Origin: Bacteroidales bacterium
GTDB taxonomy: Bacteria; Bacteroidota; Bacteroidia; Bacteroidales; UBA932
Assembly (NCBI GenBank): GCA_017412645.1
Contig: JAFPWX010000020.1
Span: 27,188 to 91,187 of the forward strand
Reading direction: 5' to 3'
DNA: 64,000 bases
Both the position numbers and the translations under genes were made by a program. The notes beneath the pieces are model-generated. The model saw only the letters and a program-made list of their open reading frames with translations, was not told the DNA's origin and ran no database searches. Below, in pieces: positions 32,386 to 42,439 of this stretch. Position 1 is the first letter of the stretch, and each line of letters begins with the position of its first letter.

Positions 32386-35300
32386 AAAAGCACTTAACCG
32401 TATCGCTGGTCCTGACGCTGGCGTTGCTCTTCGGTGTATCCGGTCCGCTCAAGGCCCAGGATACCTACGATCTGAGCCTCCAATATCAGGATGTACGCAT
32501 CAAAGAGGTGCTGGCGTCTTTTACCAGCCAGACCGGCGTATCCTTTTCCCATGAGTCTTCGCTCGTAGAGAAGAAGGTCTCTTCCGTTCAGGTTGAACTC
32601 AGGGACGCCACGCTTGAGCAATGTGTAGAAGCGGCACTCGGCGGCACCGGTCTCGTCTGGAAGATTTCCGGAAAGACCGTCGCGTTGCAGGAGAAAACAA
32701 CCACTCCCTCCTCCCAGCCAAAACAGCCGCGTACCGCCGTTTATTCCGGAACCGTGGTTGACGTGAACGGAGATCCCATTCCCGGAGTTGCCGTCTTCAC
32801 GGGTTTGGGCGCCGATGGCGTCATCACCGACGAAAACGGCAACTGGTCCCTTTCCACAACCGAAGGAACCGAAATCCAATTCTCCTGTCTCGGCTACGAG
32901 CTGGTCGTCATCAAGGCCGGCTCTCCCCAGCTCAAACGGGTGGTCCTGAAAGACGACTCCCAGATTATCGAAAGCGCCGTGGTAACGGCTCTCGGTATCA
33001 AGAGGGACGAAAAGTCAATCGGATATTCGGCCCAGAAGATCGAGAGCGAGAAGTTCGCCAGCAGCGCCACAACCGGTAACTGGCTCAATGGCATGACGGG
33101 CCAGGTGGCAGGTCTCAACATCGACCGTAGCTCCAGCCCCAACGGCTCCATGCGAGTCACGGTGCGAGGCGAGTCCTCGGCCAGCCTTGAGAACAACACC
33201 GCCCTCTTTGTGGTAGACGGCATCCCCATGTACAACACCTCCACCGCCTCGGATACCGGCGAAGGCAGCTCGTACGCCGTGGACTACGGTAACGGTACGG
33301 CCGACATCGACCCGGAGAACATCGAGAGCGTGACGGTGCTGAAGGGCGCCGCGGCAACCGCGCTTTACGGTTCGGCCGCATCAAACGGCGCCATCATCAT
33401 CACCACCAAGAGCGCTGAGAGTCAGGACGCAGTGTTCAAGGTTAGCTACAAGACGAGTTTTGCGGCCGACGTGCTCCTCTCGTCTCCCGACCTGCAGTAC
33501 GAATACGGCCAGGGCAGCACTCAGGACTATTACTACTACCTGAACGGCGACATTGCCGACCGGGACAACAACCCCAATCCGGGCCTCGACCCGGTCCGTG
33601 CCTATGATTCCCAGGGAGCCCTCTATTCCTGGGGTCCGAAGATGGACGGCACCCTATACTACCAGTACTACAACGTGGACAAAGGCATCAATGTGCACAT
33701 CGACGAGTACGGCGACTATGTGCGTGACGCCACTCCGTTCGTCAGCTACGGCGACTGGTTCAAAGATTACTTCAACACCGGTCTCACCTTCAACAACGGT
33801 ATCGTGCTCACCGGCCGAATCAACAAAGACAACAGCGTGCGCGTGAGCCTTTCCAATAACAGCGTTTCCGGAATAGTTCCCAACTCGCCTTCGAGCACCA
33901 ACTTCTTGTCGGTCAAGACAACGAGCCAGTTGAGCAAACGCATTCGCCTGGAGACTTCGGTAAACTACAAGAATACGAAGCAGGACAATATCCCTGTCTC
34001 GGCAGGTTACGGCTCTACCGCTATAATGTACTCCCTGTGGTGCTACGCCCCGAACATCGATATGGACTGGGTGTCCAACTACTGGCTGGACCCCGTGAAC
34101 TACAAGCAGAACACTGCTCTCTCGGGGGCCAAGAACAACGGTTACTTCCTAGCATACGAATGTATCAACACCCAGCTCCGCGACCGTGTGTACGGCAACG
34201 TCTCCTTCAAGGGCGACCTCGCCAAGGGGCTCGACCTCACGGTGCGCGGAGGTCTGGATATGACCAATGATTTCCGTACCCAGCGTCAGGGCACGTCCAC
34301 CCAGGCCAAGCCCGACGGCTGGTACCGCGAGCAGAACATCCTGTCCAAGCAGTACAGCGGCGACTTCCTGCTCAAGTACAACAACCAGTTCGGCGACTTC
34401 GACTTCACCGGCAACGTGGGTGGCAGCATCGTCTATCGCGAATACGGCCGCCACACCCAGACGGCCACCGCCCTAATGATCCCGGGCGTGTACACCCTGG
34501 CAAATGCGGCCTACGAGCCCAAGGGTCTCAACTATGCATACAAGCGCCAGACAAACTCCCTGTACGGAATGCTCTCACTGGCCTGGAAAAACTGCGTATT
34601 CCTGGATGTTACCGGCCGAAACGACTGGTCCAGCACCCTTCCTGCCAAGAACCGTTCGTTCTTCTATCCTTCGGTTTCGGGCAGCGTGGCACTCAACGAC
34701 CTCTTCGACTTCGGCCGTCAGAACGGTCTCATCAACCTCATGAAACTCCGTGCTTCCTGGGCTCAGGTGGGTAACGATACGGCCCCGTACCGCATCGCTG
34801 AATCTCTCCAGGCAACCGGCTTCCCCGGTACCGTGAGCATTCCCAATTCCAAGAGCAACTCGGACCTCCGGCCCGAAATCGTCTCCTCCTGGGAGGTAGG
34901 TCTCGAACTTCGCATGTTCAAGAACCGTCTCTCGTTCGATGCCGCCTGGTACGATGCCGTCACCGACGACCTCATCTCCCAGATGCCTATATCCTACGCC
35001 AACGGCGCCAACTACATCTTCGTGAATGCAGGCTCTATCCGCAACCGCGGTGTTGAGCTCTCCGCTTCCGGCACCATTGTCAAGAAACGCGACTTCCAGT
35101 GGAAGCTCGGCGCCAACTTCACCATGAACCGCAATACAGTGGTCTCTCTTGGCGAAGGAATCGACTCCTGGATAGTGGCCCAGTACAGCACCCATGCCTA
35201 TATGACAGCATACGAGGGCGGCTCCCTTACCGCAATGTACGGCAAGGGCTTCGTCCGCGCGCCCAAGGGTTCCACCGCCATTGATGCCCAGGGCAATGTG

Positions 35301-35930
35301 GTGGATGTCTCCGGCCTCCTGGTGCTGGACAACCAGAACATGCCGCAGGTGAGCCCCGACCTCCAGTACCTCGGCAACTGCGCCCCTGACTGGAAGGGAG
35401 GCTTCAACACTTCTCTCAAGTACAAGGGCCTCACCCTTAATGTCAGCTTCGACGGTCAGGTCGGCGGCCACGTGTTCTCCTACACCAACTGGGTGATCAA
35501 CTACCGAGGCAAGAGCAAGGCTACGCTTGAAGGCCGCGAGGGCGGTTATGTAGCTCCAGGCGTTCGTGAGACGGCCGACGGCAACTACGTGATTAACACC
35601 ACTGCCTTCACGAAGGACAACATCTCCACCTGGTACATGAACTACTACGACATGACCAACGCCGAAGTGAACTTCGTGAGCACCCAGTTCCTCAAGCTCC
35701 GCGAGGTTCGCCTCGAATGGCAGGTTCCCAAGAAGTGGCTTGCCAAGACCAAGGTCATCAGCGGCATGACAGTCAGCGCCTACGGCAACAACCTCTGGTG
35801 CTGGAGTAAGTTCCCGGGCTGGGATCCCGAAGGAGTGACCATGCGCGGCAGCGCGGTTGTTCCCGGATTCGAAATTTTGCAGATGCCTTCCACCGCTCAG
35901 TTCGGAGGCAGCATCAGTCTTACATTCTAA
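32382..35930 (+). CDS. SusC/RagA-family TonB-dependent transporter with STN signalling domain
   Basis: The 1182-residue protein has a type I signal (ending GPLKAQ). An STN/secretin-like domain (about 27-105, DVRIKEVLASFTSQTGVSFS) is followed by a carboxypeptidase-regulatory-like domain (about 120-205). The plug (VVTALGIKRDEKSIGY; TVRGESSASLENNTALFVVD) and a 22-strand-type barrel to the C-terminus LTF come next. The STN domain is what couples such transporters to FecR. It imports a ligand across the outer membrane with energy from TonB. The overlap with fecR and the SusD gene 15 bp downstream make one system. Confidence 0.95.
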   Translation: MKKHLTVSLVLTLALLFGVSGPLKAQDTYDLSLQYQDVRIKEVLASFTSQTGVSFSHESSLVEKKVSSVQVELRDATLEQCVEAALGGTGLVWKISGKTVALQEKTTTPSSQPKQPRTAVYSGTVVDVNGDPIPGVAVFTGLGADGVITDENGNWSLSTTEGTEIQFSCLGYELVVIKAGSPQLKRVVLKDDSQIIESAVVTALGIKRDEKSIGYSAQKIESEKFASSATTGNWLNGMTGQVAGLNIDRSSSPNGSMRVTVRGESSASLENNTALFVVDGIPMYNTSTASDTGEGSSYAVDYGNGTADIDPENIESVTVLKGAAATALYGSAASNGAIIITTKSAESQDAVFKVSYKTSFAADVLLSSPDLQYEYGQGSTQDYYYYLNGDIADRDNNPNPGLDPVRAYDSQGALYSWGPKMDGTLYYQYYNVDKGINVHIDEYGDYVRDATPFVSYGDWFKDYFNTGLTFNNGIVLTGRINKDNSVRVSLSNNSVSGIVPNSPSSTNFLSVKTTSQLSKRIRLETSVNYKNTKQDNIPVSAGYGSTAIMYSLWCYAPNIDMDWVSNYWLDPVNYKQNTALSGAKNNGYFLAYECINTQLRDRVYGNVSFKGDLAKGLDLTVRGGLDMTNDFRTQRQGTSTQAKPDGWYREQNILSKQYSGDFLLKYNNQFGDFDFTGNVGGSIVYREYGRHTQTATALMIPGVYTLANAAYEPKGLNYAYKRQTNSLYGMLSLAWKNCVFLDVTGRNDWSSTLPAKNRSFFYPSVSGSVALNDLFDFGRQNGLINLMKLRASWAQVGNDTAPYRIAESLQATGFPGTVSIPNSKSNSDLRPEIVSSWEVGLELRMFKNRLSFDAAWYDAVTDDLISQMPISYANGANYIFVNAGSIRNRGVELSASGTIVKKRDFQWKLGANFTMNRNTVVSLGEGIDSWIVAQYSTHAYMTAYEGGSLTAMYGKGFVRAPKGSTAIDAQGNVVDVSGLLVLDNQNMPQVSPDLQYLGNCAPDWKGGFNTSLKYKGLTLNVSFDGQVGGHVFSYTNWVINYRGKSKATLEGREGGYVAPGVRETADGNYVINTTAFTKDNISTWYMNYYDMTNAEVNFVSTQFLKLREVRLEWQVPKKWLAKTKVISGMTVSAYGNNLWCWSKFPGWDPEGVTMRGSAVVPGFEILQMPSTAQFGGSISLTF

Positions 35931-35945
35931 TAGGAGGACAGAAAG

Positions 35946-37736
35946 ATGAAAAAGATTTTCGTTTCCATACTTGCGGTCCTCTTCATGGCCGCCGTACTTC
36001 CTTCCTGCAGTCATTTCGACGACCTTGCGAAGGATCCCTACGCAATCTACGACGCTCCCGCCCAGGAGTATGTGCACCCGATAGTCTTCAATACTACCAA
36101 GAATGCACTCACCATATTCCGTGGCACCACCTGCCTCATTATGCAGTATGGCGTGAACCATAACTACGAGTCCACTGCCAAGGTGGTGAGCAACTATAAC
36201 ATCTCCGAAGGCGTGATTGACGACACCTGGACGTCCTACTATCTTCAGTACGGCAACGCGGTGAAGATGTACGACCGTGCGGTGCTGGAGGGCAGCGAAG
36301 GCATGCAGGGCATAGCCCTTGTGCTCAGGGCTCTGCTCATCAGCCAGATATCCGACACCTACGGGAACGTGCCCTGCAGGGAAGCAGGTCAGCTGATCCG
36401 CACCAGCGGCAGCGGCAAGTACACCACGGCCTACGATAATCAGAAGGATATCTACTACGATGTCGTGGCCATGCTGGAAGACGCCAACGCGCACTTTGCC
36501 GCGGAAGAGGCTGCGAGTTTCAGCCGCGTCTGCGACAAAACCTACTACGGCAGCTACGACAAATGGCGCCGCTTCGGCAACTCCCTGTATGCCCGTGTGC
36601 TTATGCGTATCGGCATGAAGGTTATGGCCGAAAGCAGCGGTGTGATAGAGTTCGACGACGATGAGCGTACTCCCATCTCGGTGCCCGACAAGCTCGCCGC
36701 ACTCTACCAGAGCTACCTCTCCGGCGAAGGTTCGTATCCCGTGATGCGCGGCCGTCAGGACCGCCCGATGGTACCCTTCAATAAGTACAACGAAACCGAG
36801 CAGACTCCGTTCTTCAGCTATACTTCCGGCAACTGGAACGCTATCACGGTGTGCAACACCATGGTGAGCCGAATGCTGGACGGCGAGGAGAAGATCTACG
36901 AAGTCGCCGTGGACGGTGTGAATACACGTCCCTGCGGCGACCAGTTGTATTGGGCCACGAAAGACCCCACTAAGGCCGGCGTGCATGCTCCCGACCCGCG
37001 CTTCGGATGCTGGTGGCGTAAGATTAACGGCATGCCCACGCAAATGACTGCCGAGAATGTGGAGAACTTCTACGACACCTTCAGGTCGGCGGCCGGCAAC
37101 TTCAAGGGCGGCTCCATGATGCGCGGCAGCGAAACCGAACCCGATCCGGTGTGGAGCGCTCTCTATGAGGAGAATCACTACTACGACCTCCAGAACGCAA
37201 GTGAATATCCGCTTATGCAGTACTCCGAGCTTCCGTTTATATTTGCGGAGGCCGGTGCCCGCGGCTGGGTTGCGGCAATCAATGACGGTGTGACCCTGAG
37301 TCTTCTCAAGAAGGCTGTCACGGAGAGCATCCTGGAATGGAACCCCTACGTAACCGAAACCTCCGAACAGGTTGTGAACTACGTGAACTGGGTGATGACC
37401 GAAGAGCTCTTCAGCGGAAGCGCCTATAGCGCAGCCAATGCTCTGGAGGCTATCCTCACCGAGAAGTGGATTGCCAATTTCTTCATCGGCATCGAGTCCT
37501 GGTGCGACTACCGCCGCACCGGCTTCCCGCTGCTCAAGACCAATGGTCCTGCAGCCGGCAACAACTGCATTCTCCCCACCCGCATGCGTTATCCTTCCGA
37601 CGAAGCCTATCGTAATGTCGATTCCTTCAAGGCGGCCGTGGACGGCTGGCTTGGTGGAAGCAACAACATGACTACCGACGTGTGGTGGGCCGATACTCCC
37701 GAAAGCTACAACAACCGACTCTTAGGCAGACAGTGA
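35946..37736 (+). CDS. SusD/RagB-family outer membrane lipoprotein
   Basis: The 596-residue protein has a lipobox (AAVLPSC, Cys21) and a tetratricopeptide-like SusD fold (YYLQYGNAVKMYD, ALLISQISDTYGNVPC). The C-terminal segment holds WIANFFIGIESWCDYRRTG. SusD forms the lid over SusC and captures ligand. An AGGAGG-like sequence at about 35932-35937 stands 8 nt from the ATG, which is unusual since Bacteroidota seldom rely on Shine-Dalgarno sites. The long middle region means the carbohydrate site cannot be judged. It is followed 2 bp later by the BACON/GLUG lipoprotein gene. Confidence 0.93.
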   Translation: MKKIFVSILAVLFMAAVLPSCSHFDDLAKDPYAIYDAPAQEYVHPIVFNTTKNALTIFRGTTCLIMQYGVNHNYESTAKVVSNYNISEGVIDDTWTSYYLQYGNAVKMYDRAVLEGSEGMQGIALVLRALLISQISDTYGNVPCREAGQLIRTSGSGKYTTAYDNQKDIYYDVVAMLEDANAHFAAEEAASFSRVCDKTYYGSYDKWRRFGNSLYARVLMRIGMKVMAESSGVIEFDDDERTPISVPDKLAALYQSYLSGEGSYPVMRGRQDRPMVPFNKYNETEQTPFFSYTSGNWNAITVCNTMVSRMLDGEEKIYEVAVDGVNTRPCGDQLYWATKDPTKAGVHAPDPRFGCWWRKINGMPTQMTAENVENFYDTFRSAAGNFKGGSMMRGSETEPDPVWSALYEENHYYDLQNASEYPLMQYSELPFIFAEAGARGWVAAINDGVTLSLLKKAVTESILEWNPYVTETSEQVVNYVNWVMTEELFSGSAYSAANALEAILTEKWIANFFIGIESWCDYRRTGFPLLKTNGPAAGNNCILPTRMRYPSDEAYRNVDSFKAAVDGWLGGSNNMTTDVWWADTPESYNNRLLGRQ

Positions 37737-37738
37737 TT

Positions 37739-40705
37739 ATGAAATACAAAGCCATATTATTCGCATTAGCGGCCGCCGTCGTGCTGACGGCCTGTGAAGA
37801 CAAGCTGACCGAACGCGAGAAGCTCGATTCCCGCACGGTTGCGCAGCTCGACGTGCAGTATACTATCGGCGGAGAGGCCAAACAGGCCCTTGCGTTCGAC
37901 CACGCCTACTCGCGTCCGGTTGTAGATGTCAATGTAAGTAACGACGGCCTGCGCTGGGATCTTGAGTCCGACAGCGACTGGTGCAAGGTTGTTCCCGGCG
38001 AGCACCGCGGCTCCGGCACTGTGATGCTGGAAATCGAAGCCAACGAAAGCTTCGAAGACCGCGACCCTGCAACCCTTACCTTCAAGGCAGGGGACTTCCG
38101 AGGCTTCCGCATACAGGTAGATCAGAGCGCAGCTGCGTTCATCATCAGCCAGCCGTATTTTATAGCCGGCAACACCGGTGGCTCTTTCCATGTGAACGTA
38201 ACCACCCTTGCCGACACCGACTGGACTTATGAAAAGGAAGACTGGCTGAATGTGACGCGCGGCGCCGCAACTCCTGCCGGCACGGGCATAGTGACTACTC
38301 CGCTCACCATTTCCTGTGGTACCGACTACGAAGAGTCCCGCCTGGGAATGGTTGAACTGTCTGCCGACCTGGAGAAAGACGTCATCCGCCTATGGCAGTT
38401 CGGATCCGACGATTACACCTGGAAGGATGGTGGCATATTCTTTGGCACCGGAGCTTCCTCGTTCAGTATGATAGCTCCCATGGCGCAAATCCGCCAGATT
38501 AACAAGCCGGACTATGCCACAATGACCAGTGAATACGTGAGCGACATTCTGGAAAAACTCACATTCTCCCTGGACGAAAACCTCAGCGACTGCGGCGCAG
38601 CCCGTGTCGTTGAAGTGAGTTTCACCCTCGCCAACAGCACCAGCACCGTTGTGCCCCTGCCGTCCATCAAGCAGGACTACACCCCGGCCGGCGGCCTTAT
38701 GACCGCAGCGGGTCTTCAGCTCTTTGCCGACAAGGTTGCGGAGGGCGGCTCCACCACAGACTGGCAGAACGACGAAGGCTGGGTGGTGATGCTTCAGGAT
38801 ATCGATATGTCCGGAGTCACCGGATGGGCCGGTATCGGCACAAAGGAACATCCATTCTCCGGCAAGTTCGACGGCAAAGGCCACTCGATAACCAGGCTCA
38901 ACAAGAGCGCGAGCGGCATCTTCTCTTACTGCCAGGGAACGAGCGAATCCAGCCCCGCCCAGATCAAAGACCTTAAGGTGGATAAGAAGTGCAGCTTCTA
39001 CGTCAATAAGGAGGACTGGTCGGCCGAAGTCTTATTCGGATGCATTGTAAACAGCGCGGTCAATACCCGCATCAGCGGCTGTTCCAGTTCGGCTTCGGTA
39101 GAGTTTGCCGGCAATGCCGCAGATGACGCCCCAGCATACGTGGGCGGTATCCTCGGCAAGGGCGGCGACGGAGTCTCGCTTCTTAACTGCCGCGTCCCCG
39201 AAGGCGAGATGCTGGTAAGCAGCACGTGCGACACCCTGTATGTCGGCGGAATCGCCGGAAAGGTATCCTCGATAACAGGTTGTACGATGAACGGCACTCT
39301 TGAGGCGAACGGCTACATAGAAAACCTCTATCTGGCCGGTGCGACTCCGGTTATCTCTAACAACAGTAACTTCACCGGAAATACTTTCGGAGGAGTTATG
39401 GTACTCGCCGGAAACAGCCTCCACAACTACGTGGGCGGCCTCTATGCCATGGCTATAGAAAACTTCAACCATAGCTTCGACTCGGCTAGCGACATGTCTT
39501 CAGTCTCCGGAACCATCCGCATCGACGCGCATAAGTCCGATGCCTCCGCATGCGTTTACGCGGGTGGTATGCTCGGCTATGCGGCCGGTGGTGCAGAGCT
39601 CGGATTTAAGGACTACGATGTACAGGTGAAGTTCGTGCTCGACCAGGCCGTTGACCGCGCTGCAGCATACTATTGTGTTGGCGGTATCCTCGGCGGCACT
39701 GACCCGAACACCAAGGCAAAAAGTGTGAGCTTCCAGAATATTAAGTCGCAGGGCCTTATGTCATTCCGTTTCGCCAAGAGTATCAAATCCGGCGTCCTCA
39801 AGGGTTTCTACGGAGGCGTGGTCGGTTTTATCTATGGTCCCGCAAGCTTCAGCGGCTGCGTGAATCAGGGGAATGTCGGAGTGGCAACTTCCGATTCCAA
39901 CGTTAATGCAGGTGCTAAGAACGATTCCTCGGTAAACTTCATTGGTGGCATCGCAGGCTACATCGAGGGCGGCAAGGTCACAATTGATATGTGTCGCAAC
40001 GAGGCAATGGTGCATAACTTGTTCTACTGCAACCAAAGTGCGTATAACAATAGCTCAGGCAACTACATCACCCATTTCCACGGAGTCATCTGCGGAGGTA
40101 TACTCGGAGGTTTCGATATGCACAGCGATCCCGGTAGTTCCACTATCAGTCTGACCAACTGCGCCACTACTGCAAGCGTGGATGCTATCCGTGGCATCGT
40201 GGGTGGTATCGTGGGCTTCTGCCAGAACGCCACCATTTCCGAGTGCAGCTATTCCTGCAAGGAATACACAGGCTTCGGTAACCAGATCGGCTCTCATCAG
40301 GGCGGCATCGTGGGAGCAATTTCAAAGGCCACCATCGACCGCTGCACCGTAAAGTCCACCATCCACGCCGGCACCCCGGGTTCCTCGGACTTCTCGTCTC
40401 CCGGTGGAATCGTGGGCCGAGTGATTCCCGGCGAGAAGGTGACGGTCAGCAACTGCAAGTTCTTCGGAACCATCATCGCAACTCCCAGCAACGGAGATAC
40501 CCTCTATCCCGGTGGACTCGTCGGCGCGGGCGAGTCGAACACCCTGGTGACCGACTGCTTCTACGGAGGCACCATAAAGAAGACCGACAAGAACAAGAGT
40601 GCTGACACCTGGTCGGTGAACATCACAGACAACAACCTCGAAACATACGCAATCGGTAATAATACCGGAACCAAAACCAATATTGGCATCTGGGCTGGTG
40701 AATAA
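37739..40705 (+). CDS. BACON- and GLUG-repeat surface lipoprotein
   Basis: The 988-residue protein starts at 37739, where MKYKAILFALAAAVVLTAC gives a lipobox at C19; the longer frame would begin inside susD. Two BACON-like domains occur at about 45-130 and 133-222 (ESDSDWCKVVPGE; DWTYEKEDWLNVT). From about 330 to the end it carries GLUG-like repeats with GGI(V/L)G and a Cys or Asn at each turn, for example GGIAGYIEGGKVTI and GGIVGFCQNATISE. Such repeats form a beta-helix-like rod, and the position after susD is where surface glycan-binding proteins lie. No catalytic residues are seen. Ligand unknown. Confidence 0.82.
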   Translation: MKYKAILFALAAAVVLTACEDKLTEREKLDSRTVAQLDVQYTIGGEAKQALAFDHAYSRPVVDVNVSNDGLRWDLESDSDWCKVVPGEHRGSGTVMLEIEANESFEDRDPATLTFKAGDFRGFRIQVDQSAAAFIISQPYFIAGNTGGSFHVNVTTLADTDWTYEKEDWLNVTRGAATPAGTGIVTTPLTISCGTDYEESRLGMVELSADLEKDVIRLWQFGSDDYTWKDGGIFFGTGASSFSMIAPMAQIRQINKPDYATMTSEYVSDILEKLTFSLDENLSDCGAARVVEVSFTLANSTSTVVPLPSIKQDYTPAGGLMTAAGLQLFADKVAEGGSTTDWQNDEGWVVMLQDIDMSGVTGWAGIGTKEHPFSGKFDGKGHSITRLNKSASGIFSYCQGTSESSPAQIKDLKVDKKCSFYVNKEDWSAEVLFGCIVNSAVNTRISGCSSSASVEFAGNAADDAPAYVGGILGKGGDGVSLLNCRVPEGEMLVSSTCDTLYVGGIAGKVSSITGCTMNGTLEANGYIENLYLAGATPVISNNSNFTGNTFGGVMVLAGNSLHNYVGGLYAMAIENFNHSFDSASDMSSVSGTIRIDAHKSDASACVYAGGMLGYAAGGAELGFKDYDVQVKFVLDQAVDRAAAYYCVGGILGGTDPNTKAKSVSFQNIKSQGLMSFRFAKSIKSGVLKGFYGGVVGFIYGPASFSGCVNQGNVGVATSDSNVNAGAKNDSSVNFIGGIAGYIEGGKVTIDMCRNEAMVHNLFYCNQSAYNNSSGNYITHFHGVICGGILGGFDMHSDPGSSTISLTNCATTASVDAIRGIVGGIVGFCQNATISECSYSCKEYTGFGNQIGSHQGGIVGAISKATIDRCTVKSTIHAGTPGSSDFSSPGGIVGRVIPGEKVTVSNCKFFGTIIATPSNGDTLYPGGLVGAGESNTLVTDCFYGGTIKKTDKNKSADTWSVNITDNNLETYAIGNNTGTKTNIGIWAGE

Positions 40706-40717
40706 AGGTTAAACGAT

Positions 40718-42439
40718 ATGATCAAACGTTTCTCTATATATCTGCTGTTCGCGCTGCTGGCTTTTGTCTCCTGTAATCCGGAAGACAAGGGCGGTGAGAG
40801 CGATGGCGGCGACAGCCAGTTCCCGAAGAACTGGACGGTAAACGGCACTGTGAAGGGCGACGACGGTAAACCAATCGTCGGAGTGGTGGTGTCCGACGGT
40901 CTCACCTGCGTGAAGACGGACTCCAAGGGCTACTACGCCCTGGAGGTGGACCTGTCGGGCGACCTTCAGACCACGCTCCAGTATATTTTCGTGTCCACGC
41001 CATCGGGTTACGCGGCTCCTAAGAAAGAAGGTCACGCCATCTTCTGGGAGTGGCTGAAAGACCATCCGAAGAACGCAGAGGGCAAGATTACCGGGGTGGA
41101 CTTCACACTCAATAAGATTGCCAATCCGGATCGTTTTACCATCTACATCTTCGGAGATCCTCAGCCGCGGAAAAGCAACTCCAACTGGACGGAATCGTCT
41201 GGCTTCCATTCTCTGGATATCTGTGCCGATATGTACAAGGATATGAAGGAGTATGCCGCCACTATGACAGACCGCCCTGTCTACGGCATAGGTCTGGGAG
41301 ATATAGTGCATCAGGATCTGAGCCTGCTGCCTAACTATCGCAGCGGAATGTCCGGCACCGGAATCACCACCTACAATGTGATAGGTAATCACGACCAGGG
41401 ACATGTAAAGGGCCTCACTGACGAGGAGTCCTCCAAGACCTTCGAGAAAGTGATGGGTCCCACCAACTACTCCTTCAACCTAGGCGACCTGCACTTCCTG
41501 ATGCTGGACAATATGATGGTTCAGAAAGACGCTTACAGTGACGAATGTGCAACCGGCCTCACCGACGACATATGGAAGTTCGTGCAGAACGACCTGGCTC
41601 TCGTGCCATCGACGGCCAGCATAATGGTATGTGCTCATTCGCCTATGTTCCGTCAGCTCGCTGGTAACGACCGCAAGGGCCCGCATCTTTCCGAGCTCAA
41701 GAGCATACTCGGTCGCTTTAATAGGGTTTATGCCTGGGCCGGCCACACGCACTCCACCTTCAACTACTACGACAAGAACTCTAACGTTGAGGTGCACACA
41801 CTCGGCCGTGTTACCGGAGCTCTGTGGACTAACGAATTCTTAAGTGAAAACGGCACTCCGCGCGGGTATTTGGTGTTCGACTACGACGCCGGCAACATAA
41901 GCTGGAAGTTCAAACCCATCTTCTGGCAGACGGCCGTGCACACCCAGGCGGGAACCGACAAGGAGCCCACATACGAATATCGTGACTGGAATTACGACGC
42001 CACTGGTCGCGCTGTGCTCAAAACTGGCGGCTATCTTACCGACAAATACCAGATGCAAGTCTTCAAGCCCGGCACCTACGACGCGAACGACAAAACGATC
42101 TACGTGAACATCTTCCTCTGGGATGAAGCATGGAAGACGCCTACCTTCCAGTTGGAAGGCTCAGCCACGCCCAGCGTGATGGAGCGCGTCACCGAGAGTA
42201 ACGGCAAGTTCTACCGCTACTCCTACTCCGACTGGGATATCTGCGCTTTCTACGCTTCCAATTATTCCAGCCTGAAGCAGCAGTGGTACGACGACGATGG
42301 TACGGATCCCAGTAATAAAAAGCAGAACTGCGTGTCGATATTCCGCTACACGCTCAATACCACCGATGCTCACGGCAGCGGAACCGTGAAGGTTAAAGAC
42401 CGTTTCGGTAAAGAACATACATCTACAATTACCTGGTAA
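40718..42439 (+). CDS. Calcineurin-like metallophosphoesterase, lipoprotein
   Basis: The 573-residue protein has a lipobox (LAFVSC, C19). An N-terminal carboxypeptidase-regulatory-like MetallophosN domain (about 35-120, NGTVKGDDGKPIVG) precedes the catalytic domain. Metal ligands are D147 in FGDPQP, D195 in LGDIVHQD, N224-H225-D226 in GNHDQ, then CAHSPM and GHTHST. A C-terminal beta domain of the MetallophosC type follows. This class hydrolyses phosphate esters outside the cytoplasm, but the substrate is unknown. The next gene encodes a second copy of the same domain set and overlaps by 1 bp. Confidence 0.88.
   Translation: MIKRFSIYLLFALLAFVSCNPEDKGGESDGGDSQFPKNWTVNGTVKGDDGKPIVGVVVSDGLTCVKTDSKGYYALEVDLSGDLQTTLQYIFVSTPSGYAAPKKEGHAIFWEWLKDHPKNAEGKITGVDFTLNKIANPDRFTIYIFGDPQPRKSNSNWTESSGFHSLDICADMYKDMKEYAATMTDRPVYGIGLGDIVHQDLSLLPNYRSGMSGTGITTYNVIGNHDQGHVKGLTDEESSKTFEKVMGPTNYSFNLGDLHFLMLDNMMVQKDAYSDECATGLTDDIWKFVQNDLALVPSTASIMVCAHSPMFRQLAGNDRKGPHLSELKSILGRFNRVYAWAGHTHSTFNYYDKNSNVEVHTLGRVTGALWTNEFLSENGTPRGYLVFDYDAGNISWKFKPIFWQTAVHTQAGTDKEPTYEYRDWNYDATGRAVLKTGGYLTDKYQMQVFKPGTYDANDKTIYVNIFLWDEAWKTPTFQLEGSATPSVMERVTESNGKFYRYSYSDWDICAFYASNYSSLKQQWYDDDGTDPSNKKQNCVSIFRYTLNTTDAHGSGTVKVKDRFGKEHTSTITW

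Noticed and set aside
34575-37178. An 867-codon open frame on the minus strand across susC and susD
   Set aside because: It spans the junction of two well-supported plus-strand genes and shows no family motif, so it is a shadow frame.
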